Of a stretch of 14,737 nucleotides of DNA, positions 7,092-14,238 are shown one piece after another. Origin of the DNA: DTU080 sp050945315 (GTDB taxonomy: Bacteria > Bacillota > Limnochordia > DTU080); contig JBMNSS010000058.1 in NCBI GenBank assembly GCA_050945315.1, positions 1 to 14,737 of the forward strand, in the 5' to 3' direction. Numbering within the stretch: the first letter of the stretch is position 1; the number at the start of each line of letters is the position of its first letter. The position numbers were made by a program, and so were the translations under genes. The notes under the pieces are model-generated. The model made no database searches. It was not told the DNA's origin and was given only the letters and a program-made list of their open reading frames with translations.

Positions 7092-8474
7092 TTAACACAG
7101 AGGCTGAATCTCAGCTCCTTGCTGAGGGGATCCGACGATAACCACATCGTCAAAACCTCGGGCCTGTAGCCCGCTGAACAACTCAGGATGGGTCTCTTTC
7201 AGGTATCGAGCGTAGTATTGACTCACCACGGTGTCCACGAAGGATTCGACTTTATCGCGGTGCACCAGATTGACCGTGCAGCCGCCAAACCCGGCACCGG
7301 TCAGCCTGGATCCCACGGCTCCGGCAGAACGCGCCACACGAACCAACTCATCAAGTGCCGGACAGCTGATACCGTAATCATCGCGGCATGAGGCGTGCGA
7401 GGCATTCATCAGTTCCCCGAAACGGATCGCATCGCCGGCGCTGAGGGCCGTCACGGAGTCCTCCACTCGCTGACCTTCGGTCACCACATGGCGTATACGG
7501 CGCAACAACGGAAACCCTTCCGTCGGCGTAGGCAGAGTGCTACCGTCAACGAGACGCATGTAGCGTTCGGCGACCTCGTTCGATGTGATACTCAAGAAAT
7601 CCGCCACCTGCTGTTGAGTCCAGTAAGCATCACCAAACAGCTTTTCCGCTTCCTCCAAGACTTGAGCGGGAGACAAGACCGACAGGATTTCGGAGATGCG
7701 CGCCGCCGAATCATCGACACCCCGATCGCTCAAGGCGCGTGCCAGGACGGCGGTAGCGATGCGACACTCTATGGGCAACCGGTTGTACAAAAGACGCGCT
7801 TCGGCCGTCTTGGGGGCCCGGATCATGCTATTACAGATGACCACCCGGTAGGCAGGCGGCAGATTCACATGGGTGATGCGCAGTGGGAAGAAATCGATCT
7901 TGAGAGCGCTTCCCGCCTGGGCCAGCAGGATGACCGCCTGATCCATGCCGCCACCCATTGTACCCACGTACCGCTCGGCTGCCGACATCTGTTCAGCCAG
8001 CTCCTCACGATCAAAGGACCACCTGTTCACGGTCAGCTCAGCGAGGGCTGATGCCACCACGAGAGCCGAAGACGAAGACAACCCGGCCGCGGCGGGCAGG
8101 TCACTCTCGATGAGAGCAGAAAAACCGCTGATCTCGCTCAAGGCCTTTCCACGGTTCAGGGCGTCGGTAACGATGCCTTGCACGCCGGCCTTTATGTAGT
8201 TGCCCCAATCACCCGTTGCATACGGCGCAATTTGCGGGGAAATCGTAAACGACCGCGGCTCATAGCGTTTTGCCGTGTTGTATATCTCCACACGTCGATC
8301 CGTTCGCGGTGCCAAAAGCAGGCGAACTTGGCGTTCAATGGCCATGGGCATGACAGGCAGTCCGTTGTAGTCTGTATGCTCGCCGATCAGATTGACACGA
8401 CCAGGCACTCGTATGTAATGCGTAGGCGCCATGCCTGTCAGTTCCTTAAACTGCGCCACCAGATGACTGGGCAT
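7092..8474 (-). CDS. GHMP sugar kinase, galactokinase family (GALK2-like)
   Basis: Predicted 460 residues, longer than ordinary bacterial GalK (about 390). It has the galactokinase signature PGRVNLIGEHTDYNG (24-38), the GHMP ATP-binding loop LPAAAGLSSSSALVVAS (126-142), the catalytic aspartate D178 in GGGMDQ, and the third motif GSRLTGAGFGGC (388-399). The middle region YWTQQQVADFLSITSNEVAE (284-303) and LMNASHASCRDDYGISCPAL (355-374) resemble human GALK2, a GalNAc kinase, as I recall it. It phosphorylates C1 of galactose or a related sugar; the substrate is open. The frame extends to 8579 but ATG 8474 has AAGGGGTG upstream and clears the end of the preceding gene. A nucleotidyltransferase lies 41 bases before it. 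Confidence 0.9.
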   Translation of the reverse strand: MPSHLVAQFKELTGMAPTHYIRVPGRVNLIGEHTDYNGLPVMPMAIERQVRLLLAPRTDRRVEIYNTAKRYEPRSFTISPQIAPYATGDWGNYIKAGVQGIVTDALNRGKALSEISGFSALIESDLPAAAGLSSSSALVVASALAELTVNRWSFDREELAEQMSAAERYVGTMGGGMDQAVILLAQAGSALKIDFFPLRITHVNLPPAYRVVICNSMIRAPKTAEARLLYNRLPIECRIATAVLARALSDRGVDDSAARISEILSVLSPAQVLEEAEKLFGDAYWTQQQVADFLSITSNEVAERYMRLVDGSTLPTPTEGFPLLRRIRHVVTEGQRVEDSVTALSAGDAIRFGELMNASHASCRDDYGISCPALDELVRVARSAGAVGSRLTGAGFGGCTVNLVHRDKVESFVDTVVSQYYARYLKETHPELFSGLQARGFDDVVIVGSPQQGAEIQPLC

Positions 8475-8515
8475 ATGAAGACACCCCTTCGATAGGCCTG
8501 ACTCACCGTCAAGGT

Positions 8516-9238
8516 CTACTCTTCCTTGAATAATTCCTGCGCTGCTTCCACGTCCTGCGGCGTACCGATATCCCGCCAATACCCCTCCAGGGGATATCCA
8601 CGGATGTCGAGCCCGTCGGAAAGCATAGCCTGAATGGCGTCAGGCAGCTCGTACTCTCCGCGTGCACTTGGCTTCAAACGGGCCGTGTAATCGAATATGA
8701 CGGGATCAAAGACATACATTCCCGCGTTATTCCAGTTCGTGGTTGACGTTCCTTGCGGCGGTTTTTCTATGATTCTTTCTACGCGGTTATCAGATCCGAG
8801 ATAGACAGCCGCCCCTTTATACGGATCATCAATCCAGTTAAGTCCGAGTATGGCCCTGCTTTTTGTCTGCTCAAACGCCTGGATCATACCTGCATAGTTA
8901 GAAGCCGGCACCAGAATATCCCCGTAGGTCATAAAAAACGGATAGTCACCAACGACATCCTTGGTCAAGTGAAGGGCACTGCCGGTTCCATCGGGCACCG
9001 GCTGCCTTACGTAGCGAACACTCACACCCCAAGGAGTTCCGTCCCCAAAAAACTGCTCCACCACGTCGCCCAGATAGCCGATCACCAGGACAAACTCCCG
9101 CACGCCTACCTCTGACAACGCACAGACAATTCTCTCAAGGCATGGTTTGTCACCCACTGTAACCATGGGCTTAGGCCTTGTGCGTGTCAGCTCAGCCAAA
9201 CGCGTTCCCTTGCCGGCCGCCAGTATTACCGCTTTCAC
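8516..9238 (-). CDS. Sugar-1-phosphate nucleotidyltransferase
   Basis: Predicted 240 residues, a single nucleotidyltransferase domain without the left-handed beta-helix of GlmU-type enzymes. It begins VKAVILAAGKGTRLAELTRT, with the G-x-G-T-R-L nucleotide loop and the RPKPM lysine motif, then YGDILV with the metal-binding aspartate, IIEKPP, NAGMYVFDP and GYWRDIGTP. It activates a sugar-1-phosphate with UTP, dTTP or another NTP, releasing pyrophosphate. I chose GTG 9238 rather than the open frame to 9277 because AGGAGG stands nine bases upstream and the family starts at KAVILAAG. It precedes the sugar kinase, whose product is a likely substrate. Confidence 0.92.
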   Translation of the reverse strand: MKAVILAAGKGTRLAELTRTRPKPMVTVGDKPCLERIVCALSEVGVREFVLVIGYLGDVVEQFFGDGTPWGVSVRYVRQPVPDGTGSALHLTKDVVGDYPFFMTYGDILVPASNYAGMIQAFEQTKSRAILGLNWIDDPYKGAAVYLGSDNRVERIIEKPPQGTSTTNWNNAGMYVFDPVIFDYTARLKPSARGEYELPDAIQAMLSDGLDIRGYPLEGYWRDIGTPQDVEAAQELFKEE

Positions 9239-9286
9239 CTTGATTAGCCTCCTGCGCAGCACCACGGACGGTGCCATCCCGCCGAA

Positions 9287-9568
9287 TCAATCCGATCGTA
9301 GTGTTGCTGCCATGGTGCCGGATGATCGGCGGCAGTATTTTGGTTCAAACAACTGATCCCGAGTAACCCGATACAGGAGTGTGACAAAACAAACCTGCTC
9401 ATCCTCGCCCATCTGCCGAACGCCACACGTCTTAAGGCGGTTAAGGTCTTTTCGCCCGTGCTTCTGAGAGATTTTCGCAAGCGATACCGCCCGGTGGCTC
9501 CGGCCCGTACTGAAACGGTCCAAGATTGCTAGGTCACTCGCCCGGGGCCAAGTGCCCGAGACACTCAA
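9287..9568 (-). CDS. Doubtful hypothetical ORF, 93 residues
   Basis: The TTG at 9568 is preceded by GGGAGG at a spacing of ten, and the frame runs to a TGA 48 bases before the nucleotidyltransferase start, in the same direction. The product is basic, has no signal peptide or membrane segment, and includes MGEDEQVCFVTLLYRVTRDQ, which looks protein-like. I recognise no family. It could be a small gene leading the sugar kinase operon, the remnant of a decayed gene, or chance. Confidence 0.25.
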   Translation of the reverse strand: MSVSGTWPRASDLAILDRFSTGRSHRAVSLAKISQKHGRKDLNRLKTCGVRQMGEDEQVCFVTLLYRVTRDQLFEPKYCRRSSGTMAATLRSD

Positions 9569-9831
9569 GAGGTGTTAGCCTCCCACTGTCGTCGCTCATG
9601 ATCGAACTTCAAGGAACTCGGTCCGATCAAGTGCTCAACAGTCACTGTGTACCCGCCCTGCGCCAAACCATTTCGCTCGTACGGTTTTCGACTTTGATCC
9701 GGCATTACCCTCCCACTCGCACTCAGAGCCGATAATTCCACAGGTCGATTGAGGCGAGAGCGTTTGGTGTGGTGACAGCAAGGGACTGTTGCGGCCGACC
9801 ACGAGCTAGGTTCCTTAGAGGCTCTGTGCGT

Positions 9832-10033
9832 TAGCGATGAGCTTCGCTCGTGACGTTATGCACCGCCTAAGTGAACCTAATATGCGCGTTCTCGCCCGTT
9901 GCGTCTCGTGTTTCGACGACGAGCCGACGTATCGAAGTAGGGCGTGGCGATGGCACGAGCCATACGTATCCGGGGCAGTACTGTGTGCAACAGTAAGTTC
10001 GACACCGTCTCTGTCGGTGGTCACCGAACAGAG
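9832..10033. other. Cluster of short hairpins, possible structured RNA
   Basis: Five inverted repeats occur in about 200 bases without a gene: AGCGA/TCGCT around 9833-9848, CTCGT/ACGAG (9905-9909 and 9919-9923), ATGGC/GCCAT (9950-9954 and 9959-9963), TACTGT/ACAGTA (9979-9984 and 9990-9995), and the strongest, at 10009-10033. Short stems are common by chance, so this is only a candidate leader or noncoding RNA. Confidence 0.25.
10009..10033. repeat. Near-perfect 25-base palindrome
   Basis: CTCTGTCGGTG (10009-10019) faces CACCGAACAGAG (10022-10033): 11 paired positions with one bulged A and a two-base centre. It lies about 280 bases before the oxidoreductase start. It may be a dyad operator or a hairpin; TCTCTTG follows on the plus strand, too few T for a clear terminator. 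Confidence 0.5.
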
Positions 10034-10315
10034 TCTCTTGCAGTCTAGGCCCCCGTCTTTTGACGCTCAACCGTCCAACGTAGTTATGCCGGTCCTTGAT
10101 TCCCTGTGACATGTGAGGCATTCTTCCTCGCCGGATTGCGGTGACAACAGATCTGCAGGGTTTTGCCCAATCCTTGAAGAAGTGCAGTCAGAGAGGTACA
10201 GAGGATATGCCTGCTTGGCCGCTGATCTCGACAGAGGTGAGGCAGCGCCGGCTTTCTACTATCGCCAGTCGCCATCTTGGCAAACACACTATGACTACAG
10301 GGAGTGCTAAACAGC

Positions 10316-11755
10316 GTGTCTAGTTATCCACGTGTTGCTTCGTTCCCGGACGCGCAGGCCTTTGCCGAACACATTGAATCACTGGGTGCTAACCTGCCCA
10401 TAGATGATGAGATCATCCCTGGTTCCGAATCTCCCATGGCCGCTCCTTTGGTCATTGCCGGACGGGAGATCAGTAATCGGTGGTGCGTACACCCTATGGA
10501 AGGATGGGATGGCACGCCTGACGGGTATCCGAGCGATCTGACCAAGCGCCGGTGGCGACGTTTCGGAGAGAGCGGCGCTAAGCTGATCTGGGGCGGAGAG
10601 GCCGTAGCGGTGCGCCACGACGGCCGAGCCAATGCTAACCAGTTGCGTATCGGACCCGACACCGCCGGTAGTCTCGAACAGCTGCGCCAGATACTCGTTG
10701 ACGCACATCGGAAACGGCATGGCACGACAGATGATCTGCTTATAGGGGTGCAGCTGACGCACTCCGGTCGCTACTGTCGCCCCAACGACAATCGCAAGCC
10801 AGAACCGCGCATCCTCTACCACCATCCCCTGTTGGATGCTCGCGTGGGTATAGATGCGCAAGACCACCGACCGATTCTCTCTGACATGGAGATCGATGAT
10901 CTTATCGGCGACTTCGTGGCAGCCGCAAAGCTGGCCCAGGATATCGGCTTTGATTTTGTTGATGTCAAAGCCTGCCACGGTTATCTCGGCCATGAGTTCC
11001 TCAGCTCCTTCACCCGGCCGGGGTCCTACGGCGGCAGTCTGGAAAACCGGATGGCTTTTCTGCGAGAGATCATCAATGGTATCCAACGGGATTGTCCCGG
11101 ATTGATCATCGGAGTACGATTGAGCGCCTTTGACTCAGTGCCCTACAAGCCGGGCACGGAAAGTCGTGGAGAGCCGGAGGACTTCGAAGACTTCCTCCCC
11201 TATCATTACGCCTTTGGATGCAACCCCGACAATCCATTGGAGATAGATCTGACCGAGCCCGTCGCTCTACTCACTGCGCTTCGTGATTGGGGAGTGGCGG
11301 CAGTCAACATTTCCGGCGGAAGTCCTTATTATAACCCGCATATGCAAAGGCCTGCCCTCTTCCCGGCGTCGGATGCCTATCAACCGCCGGAGGATCCGTT
11401 GACGGGGGTCATTCGTCAGATAGACGTAGCCCGTCAACTCAAGGAACAAGTGCCCGATCTGCCCATGGTCGGATCCGGCTATACCTATCTGCAGGAGTAC
11501 TTGCCTCACGTCGCCCAGGCCGTAGTTAGAGCGGGTTGGATCGACAGCGTGGGACTCGGACGTATGATACTATCGTATCCGCATCTGCCGACGGACTGTC
11601 TCGAAGGGCAGCTTAACCGGAAAGCTATCTGCCGCACCTTTAGCGATTGCACCACAGCTCCTCGTCACGGTATGGTGAGCGGTTGCTACCCCCTCGATTC
11701 TTTTTATCGCGAAAGACCTGAACGGGCGAAGCTGATCAGTTTGAAGAAAAAATAG
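10316..11755 (+). CDS. NADH:flavin oxidoreductase, Old Yellow Enzyme family
   Basis: Predicted 479 residues forming one FMN-binding TIM barrel. Recognisable segments are APLVIAGREISNRWCVHPME near the N-terminus, the strand GVQLTHSGR (about 144-152), CHGYLGHEFLSSFTRPGSYG (220-239), which is the conserved substrate-side motif, GVRLS, and VGLGRMILSYP near the end. It reduces an activated C=C bond or similar substrate with NAD(P)H; the substrate is unknown. It lacks the second, FAD/NAD-binding half of dienoyl-CoA reductase-type enzymes. Cysteines at about 439, 445 and 457 do not have the classic iron-sulfur spacing. I chose GTG 10316 because AGGGAG stands 11 bases upstream; GTG 10304 is in frame but overlaps that site. 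Confidence 0.88.
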   Translation: MSSYPRVASFPDAQAFAEHIESLGANLPIDDEIIPGSESPMAAPLVIAGREISNRWCVHPMEGWDGTPDGYPSDLTKRRWRRFGESGAKLIWGGEAVAVRHDGRANANQLRIGPDTAGSLEQLRQILVDAHRKRHGTTDDLLIGVQLTHSGRYCRPNDNRKPEPRILYHHPLLDARVGIDAQDHRPILSDMEIDDLIGDFVAAAKLAQDIGFDFVDVKACHGYLGHEFLSSFTRPGSYGGSLENRMAFLREIINGIQRDCPGLIIGVRLSAFDSVPYKPGTESRGEPEDFEDFLPYHYAFGCNPDNPLEIDLTEPVALLTALRDWGVAAVNISGGSPYYNPHMQRPALFPASDAYQPPEDPLTGVIRQIDVARQLKEQVPDLPMVGSGYTYLQEYLPHVAQAVVRAGWIDSVGLGRMILSYPHLPTDCLEGQLNRKAICRTFSDCTTAPRHGMVSGCYPLDSFYRERPERAKLISLKKK

Positions 11756-11810
11756 TCCTCTGGCATGAGAGAGTATACATGTCACAGGCAGTAGGAAAGG
11801 AGCGTGCGTC

Positions 11811-12134
11811 GTGAAACTGCTTATTGCTGTCGTAAGCAACGATGATGTGAAGACTCTGTTAAACGCTCTCATGGAGTCAGGACACAGAGCGACTCGCTTG
11901 GCGAGCACCGGCGGCTTTCTCCGCAAAGGTAACACCACTCTCCTCTTGGGCGTCAGAGACAATGACGTAGAGAAAGTGCTGCAGATACTGCGCCGCACGT
12001 GCAGACGACGCACCGAACCCTATCCGGTAAGCGTCAGCGAGCATCCTACCATTATCCCTCCGGAAACCGTGGAAGTGGAAGTCGGTGGAGCCACCGTGTT
12101 CATCCTGCCCATTGAGCGTTTCGTGCATATGTGA
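11811..12134 (+). CDS. Cyclic-di-AMP receptor, DarA/PstA family
   Basis: Predicted 107 residues, the normal length for this PII-like family (formerly DUF970; darA/yaaQ in Bacillus). It starts MKLLIAVVSNDDVKTLLNAL and has the ligand-loop motif STGGFLRKGNTTLLLGV (32-48), with the T-G-G-F-L-x-x-G-x-T-T pattern. It ends with the beta strand VEVGGATVFILPIERF. The protein binds c-di-AMP as a trimer; downstream partners are unknown. GTG 11811 has AAAGGAG eight bases upstream. It follows the oxidoreductase by 55 bases on the same strand and may share its transcript. Family members usually sit by tmk and holB, which are not seen here. Confidence 0.92.
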   Translation: MKLLIAVVSNDDVKTLLNALMESGHRATRLASTGGFLRKGNTTLLLGVRDNDVEKVLQILRRTCRRRTEPYPVSVSEHPTIIPPETVEVEVGGATVFILPIERFVHM

Positions 12135-12694
12135 GGTCAGCGAGCCGCCAACCGCAGACGGTGACCGCGCAAGAGTCGGAATCACTCTTATTGAGCCTGG
12201 AATGCGTAATCCCCATACCGGAGCGATATCGCCGGTATGGGGATTAACTATGAAGGGTGAAATCGTGATGCCCGGTATAAAGCGAAGCCGCCGACGTTAC
12301 ACGTTCGCGGGATCGAATCGTCAATGTGCGTTTGGTCGGGAGTACCGCCTCTTAGGACTTGAATCTGAACACACACAAGCAGGAAGACGGTGTGTCGCGA
12401 AACACTCTTGTCTGCGAACGTATGTATCGTTCTTGGTCGTCAGACTGAAGCGGAGCCCCGTCATGTGTGGAGTTTAGCCTTTTGTGTAGAGTATCCTCCG
12501 CACGCGCAGGGACTGATCTCTCTCTTTGCTCAGTTCACAGAGTGAGCGAGCTCACATCTCACCTAAGCCGCTTAACTCTCACTTCCCATACTGCCGCGGA
12601 CAAAGGAGGGCGGGCGCCGATCCTGTCGCTGGTCGAGAACGCAGACGGCTGAGCCCCTTGCCCCACCCACCCGCCACAGGAAAAGGACCGAAGC
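12135..12694. other. Gap between convergent genes
   Basis: About 560 bases lie between the ends of the c-di-AMP receptor gene (plus) and the binding-protein gene (minus). It contains a weak stem AAGAGT/ACTCTT near 12170-12188, the large inverted repeat at 12207-12246, and a 14-base dyad GTGAGC-GA-GCTCAC (12542-12555). A plus-strand frame from ATG 12250 (75 codons) has an unnatural composition and no family resemblance. No U-rich terminator was found for either gene. Confidence 0.55.
12207..12246. repeat. Perfect 15-bp inverted repeat
   Basis: TAATCCCCATACCGG (12207-12221) and its exact reverse complement CCGGTATGGGGATTA (12232-12246) flank ten bases that contain the palindrome CGATATCG (12224-12231). 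It lies 73 bases after the c-di-AMP receptor stop, in a convergent gap. No poly-U follows on either strand. It could act as a bidirectional transcript-end hairpin, a protein-binding site, or be a remnant of a small mobile repeat. Confidence 0.9.
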
Positions 12695-14002
12695 TCATGG
12701 TGAAATGGCCTCATCCAAATCGAGTTGGACTCTCTGAGTTATCTGCTGCAGGACGTCTCTGGGGGTCCCTGTTAAGCTGATTACCTGATCTTTTGCCCAG
12801 ACGAGTTGTTCTCGAAAGAACCTGCTGTTCGGAAGCATTGGCAGATGAGGCCTTAGATTGGGTCCCATGAGTACCTCCATAATCGGACGATGCTCTGGAT
12901 ACATCTTGACAAACGCTTGAGCCGGCTCTCTAATGACTGGCATCCCTGTTCGTGTCCCGTTTCTCACTCCACTAAGACTCTGCTCCGGACTGGCATAAAA
13001 GCGAACGAATTCAAACGCTTCCTTCGAATGCCTTGTTCCCGCTGGTATCACCAGCATCAAGGCGTTCGTGGTACTTGCTTTGGGAAGCCCATTGACCGGA
13101 TACGGCAGAAACCCATGTCCCCACTCCTGGTCCGGGGCGTTTCGTCTGAGCCTGGTGGCAATCCACGGTCCCCCCAAATGCATCGCCACTTGCTCGTTGA
13201 TCAGAGCCCCACCGTCTTCAAAGCCTTGAATCTTGCTGAGTAAAGCCTGAATAGGACCCGGCCCGTATCGCTCAGGGTAGGATGCCATCCATTCAAACAT
13301 CTCGACGACGCGGTCGTTATCGGCGGTGATGAGCATTCTCTCGGCGTCAAACCACTCGATGTTCCAGGGCGCAGCCCATGCAATCCAGTCTGCTTGCCAG
13401 GGCACAAAGCCCATCCGCTGAATGGTTCCCGTCGAGTCAATCTCTGTCAGTTTTCGGGCTAGCCTATCAAATTCAGTGATATCTTGCGGCAGATGTTCCG
13501 GGTCTAAACCCGCTTGAGCAAATACCCCTTTATGCCAATGCATCATGTATATGTCCGTGTCGTAGGACATCGCCCAGATCTTACCTTGATACTTCCACGA
13601 GTCCACAACACCAGGGGCATATGAGCTTAGGTCCAATCCGGCACTTGCGATGAAATCGTCAAGAGGCAGGATTAGACCTTGCTGGGCGAATCTTGGTACG
13701 TCAAACGTGGCGATAATCAGACTGACATCAGGTGCCGCCCCTGCAGCAATCGCGACGACAAGACTCCTATCGTTCTTCGGACCTACGAGTTCAACCTCTA
13801 TATCGGGATAGGCCCGCTCAAAATCCGCGACCGTCGCGACATCTGAGGATCTGTCCGCGGTAAACTTGGTCCATACAGTCAGCTTGGTCTTGGCGGCACC
13901 ATATTGAGGGACAAAAAGAACACATGCCGACGTAGCTACAAAGACCACACACACGAGACACCACAGGACTGGACTTCGTCTATGGAGTTTGTCGGTGCTC
14001 AA
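12695..14002 (-). CDS. ABC transporter sugar-binding protein, family 1
   Basis: Predicted 435 residues. An N-terminal signal segment (hydrophobic about 11-31) is followed by the solute-binding fold: LTVWTKFTADRSS, DFERAYPDIEVELVG, AAGAAPDVSLI, and the hinge region YQGKIWAMSYDTDIYMMHWH. It captures a sugar or related solute outside the membrane for an ABC importer. A lipid-anchor cysteine is possible at C27 (TSAC), though threonine at -3 is not standard; otherwise cleavage may occur near residue 37. The TTG start at 14002 is supported by AGGAGG eight bases upstream. No permease or ATPase gene is in the window, so its transporter is elsewhere or lost. It is likely expressed from the promoter at 14209-14238. 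Confidence 0.93.
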   Translation of the reverse strand: MSTDKLHRRSPVLWCLVCVVFVATSACVLFVPQYGAAKTKLTVWTKFTADRSSDVATVADFERAYPDIEVELVGPKNDRSLVVAIAAGAAPDVSLIIATFDVPRFAQQGLILPLDDFIASAGLDLSSYAPGVVDSWKYQGKIWAMSYDTDIYMMHWHKGVFAQAGLDPEHLPQDITEFDRLARKLTEIDSTGTIQRMGFVPWQADWIAWAAPWNIEWFDAERMLITADNDRVVEMFEWMASYPERYGPGPIQALLSKIQGFEDGGALINEQVAMHLGGPWIATRLRRNAPDQEWGHGFLPYPVNGLPKASTTNALMLVIPAGTRHSKEAFEFVRFYASPEQSLSGVRNGTRTGMPVIREPAQAFVKMYPEHRPIMEVLMGPNLRPHLPMLPNSRFFREQLVWAKDQVISLTGTPRDVLQQITQRVQLDLDEAISP

Positions 14003-14060
14003 CCAATCCCCCTCCTCTTACCCTTAATCAGCTTCAGATTGCGGACACTTGCTACGAGCC

Positions 14061-14156
14061 CTACAAGGCTTCCATCCAGGCGACCGCCTCCTCAAGAAGT
14101 GTCTCCTCGACCTTGCTCGTTGCTGCAATACTGTATATTACACATTTACCCCCCAT
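14061..14156 (-). CDS. Short leader ORF, 31 residues
   Basis: The ATG at 14156 is preceded by AAGGA at a spacing of seven to eight, and the frame ends at TAG 14061-14063, 58 bases before the binding-protein start. The peptide begins MGGKCVIYSIAATS and ends in an acidic amphipathic helix, KVEETLLEEAVAWMEAL. It lies in the expected 5' leader of the binding-protein transcript. The composition looks protein-like, but 31 codons can arise by chance. It may be a leader peptide, or the tail of an older gene (the GKCVIYSI segment is faintly like the end of ArsR-type regulators) left near the insertion. Confidence 0.35.
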   Translation of the reverse strand: MGGKCVIYSIAATSKVEETLLEEAVAWMEAL

Positions 14157-14208
14157 AGCCCTTTCCTTAGCTTATTTCGATATCGTAAAAAGGGATCCGA
14201 TATTCTCA

Positions 14209-14238
14209 ATTGTATTGTTGAATGTTAACGCGGGTCAA
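14209..14238 (-). promoter_or_regulatory. Sigma-A-type promoter for the binding-protein gene
   Basis: On the minus strand TTGACC (14238-14233) and TACAAT (14214-14209) are separated by 18 bases; both hexamers match five of six consensus positions. Initiation would be near 14202, giving a leader of about 200 bases that contains the 31-codon ORF. The -35 lies close to the probable tip of the insertion sequence. Confidence 0.6.

Larger units (their letters stand above)
9239..10315. other. Long gene-poor intergenic region between divergent genes
   Basis: About 1.1 kb separates the nucleotidyltransferase (minus) from the oxidoreductase (plus). It must hold promoters for both, but no convincing -35/-10 pair was found; TTGACG at 10060-10065 lacks a good -10. 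One weak minus-strand ORF (9287-9568) and a cluster of hairpins (9832-10033) are described separately. All other open frames have unlikely protein composition. No tRNA, tmRNA, SRP RNA or RNase P motif was seen. Confidence 0.6.

Noticed and set aside
9837..10121. Overlapping open frames on both strands in the hairpin-rich gap
   Set aside because: Both translations are rich in Arg, Ser and Cys with no coherent secondary structure, and neither has a good ribosome site; they look like noncoding DNA.
12170..12192. Stem AAGAGT/ACTCTT after the c-di-AMP receptor gene as an intrinsic terminator
   Set aside because: The stem is only six pairs, AT-rich, and is followed by ATTGAG rather than a U-run.
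12250..12477. Plus-strand open frame of 75 codons after the large inverted repeat
   Set aside because: Its composition (many Arg, Cys and Ser, no hydrophobic pattern) is unlike a folded protein, it has no family resemblance, and its only ribosome-site candidate is part of the inverted repeat.
14128..14136. Small palindrome ATACTGTAT in the binding-protein leader as an operator
   Set aside because: Nine bases with an odd centre lying inside the 31-codon ORF; too short to separate from chance.
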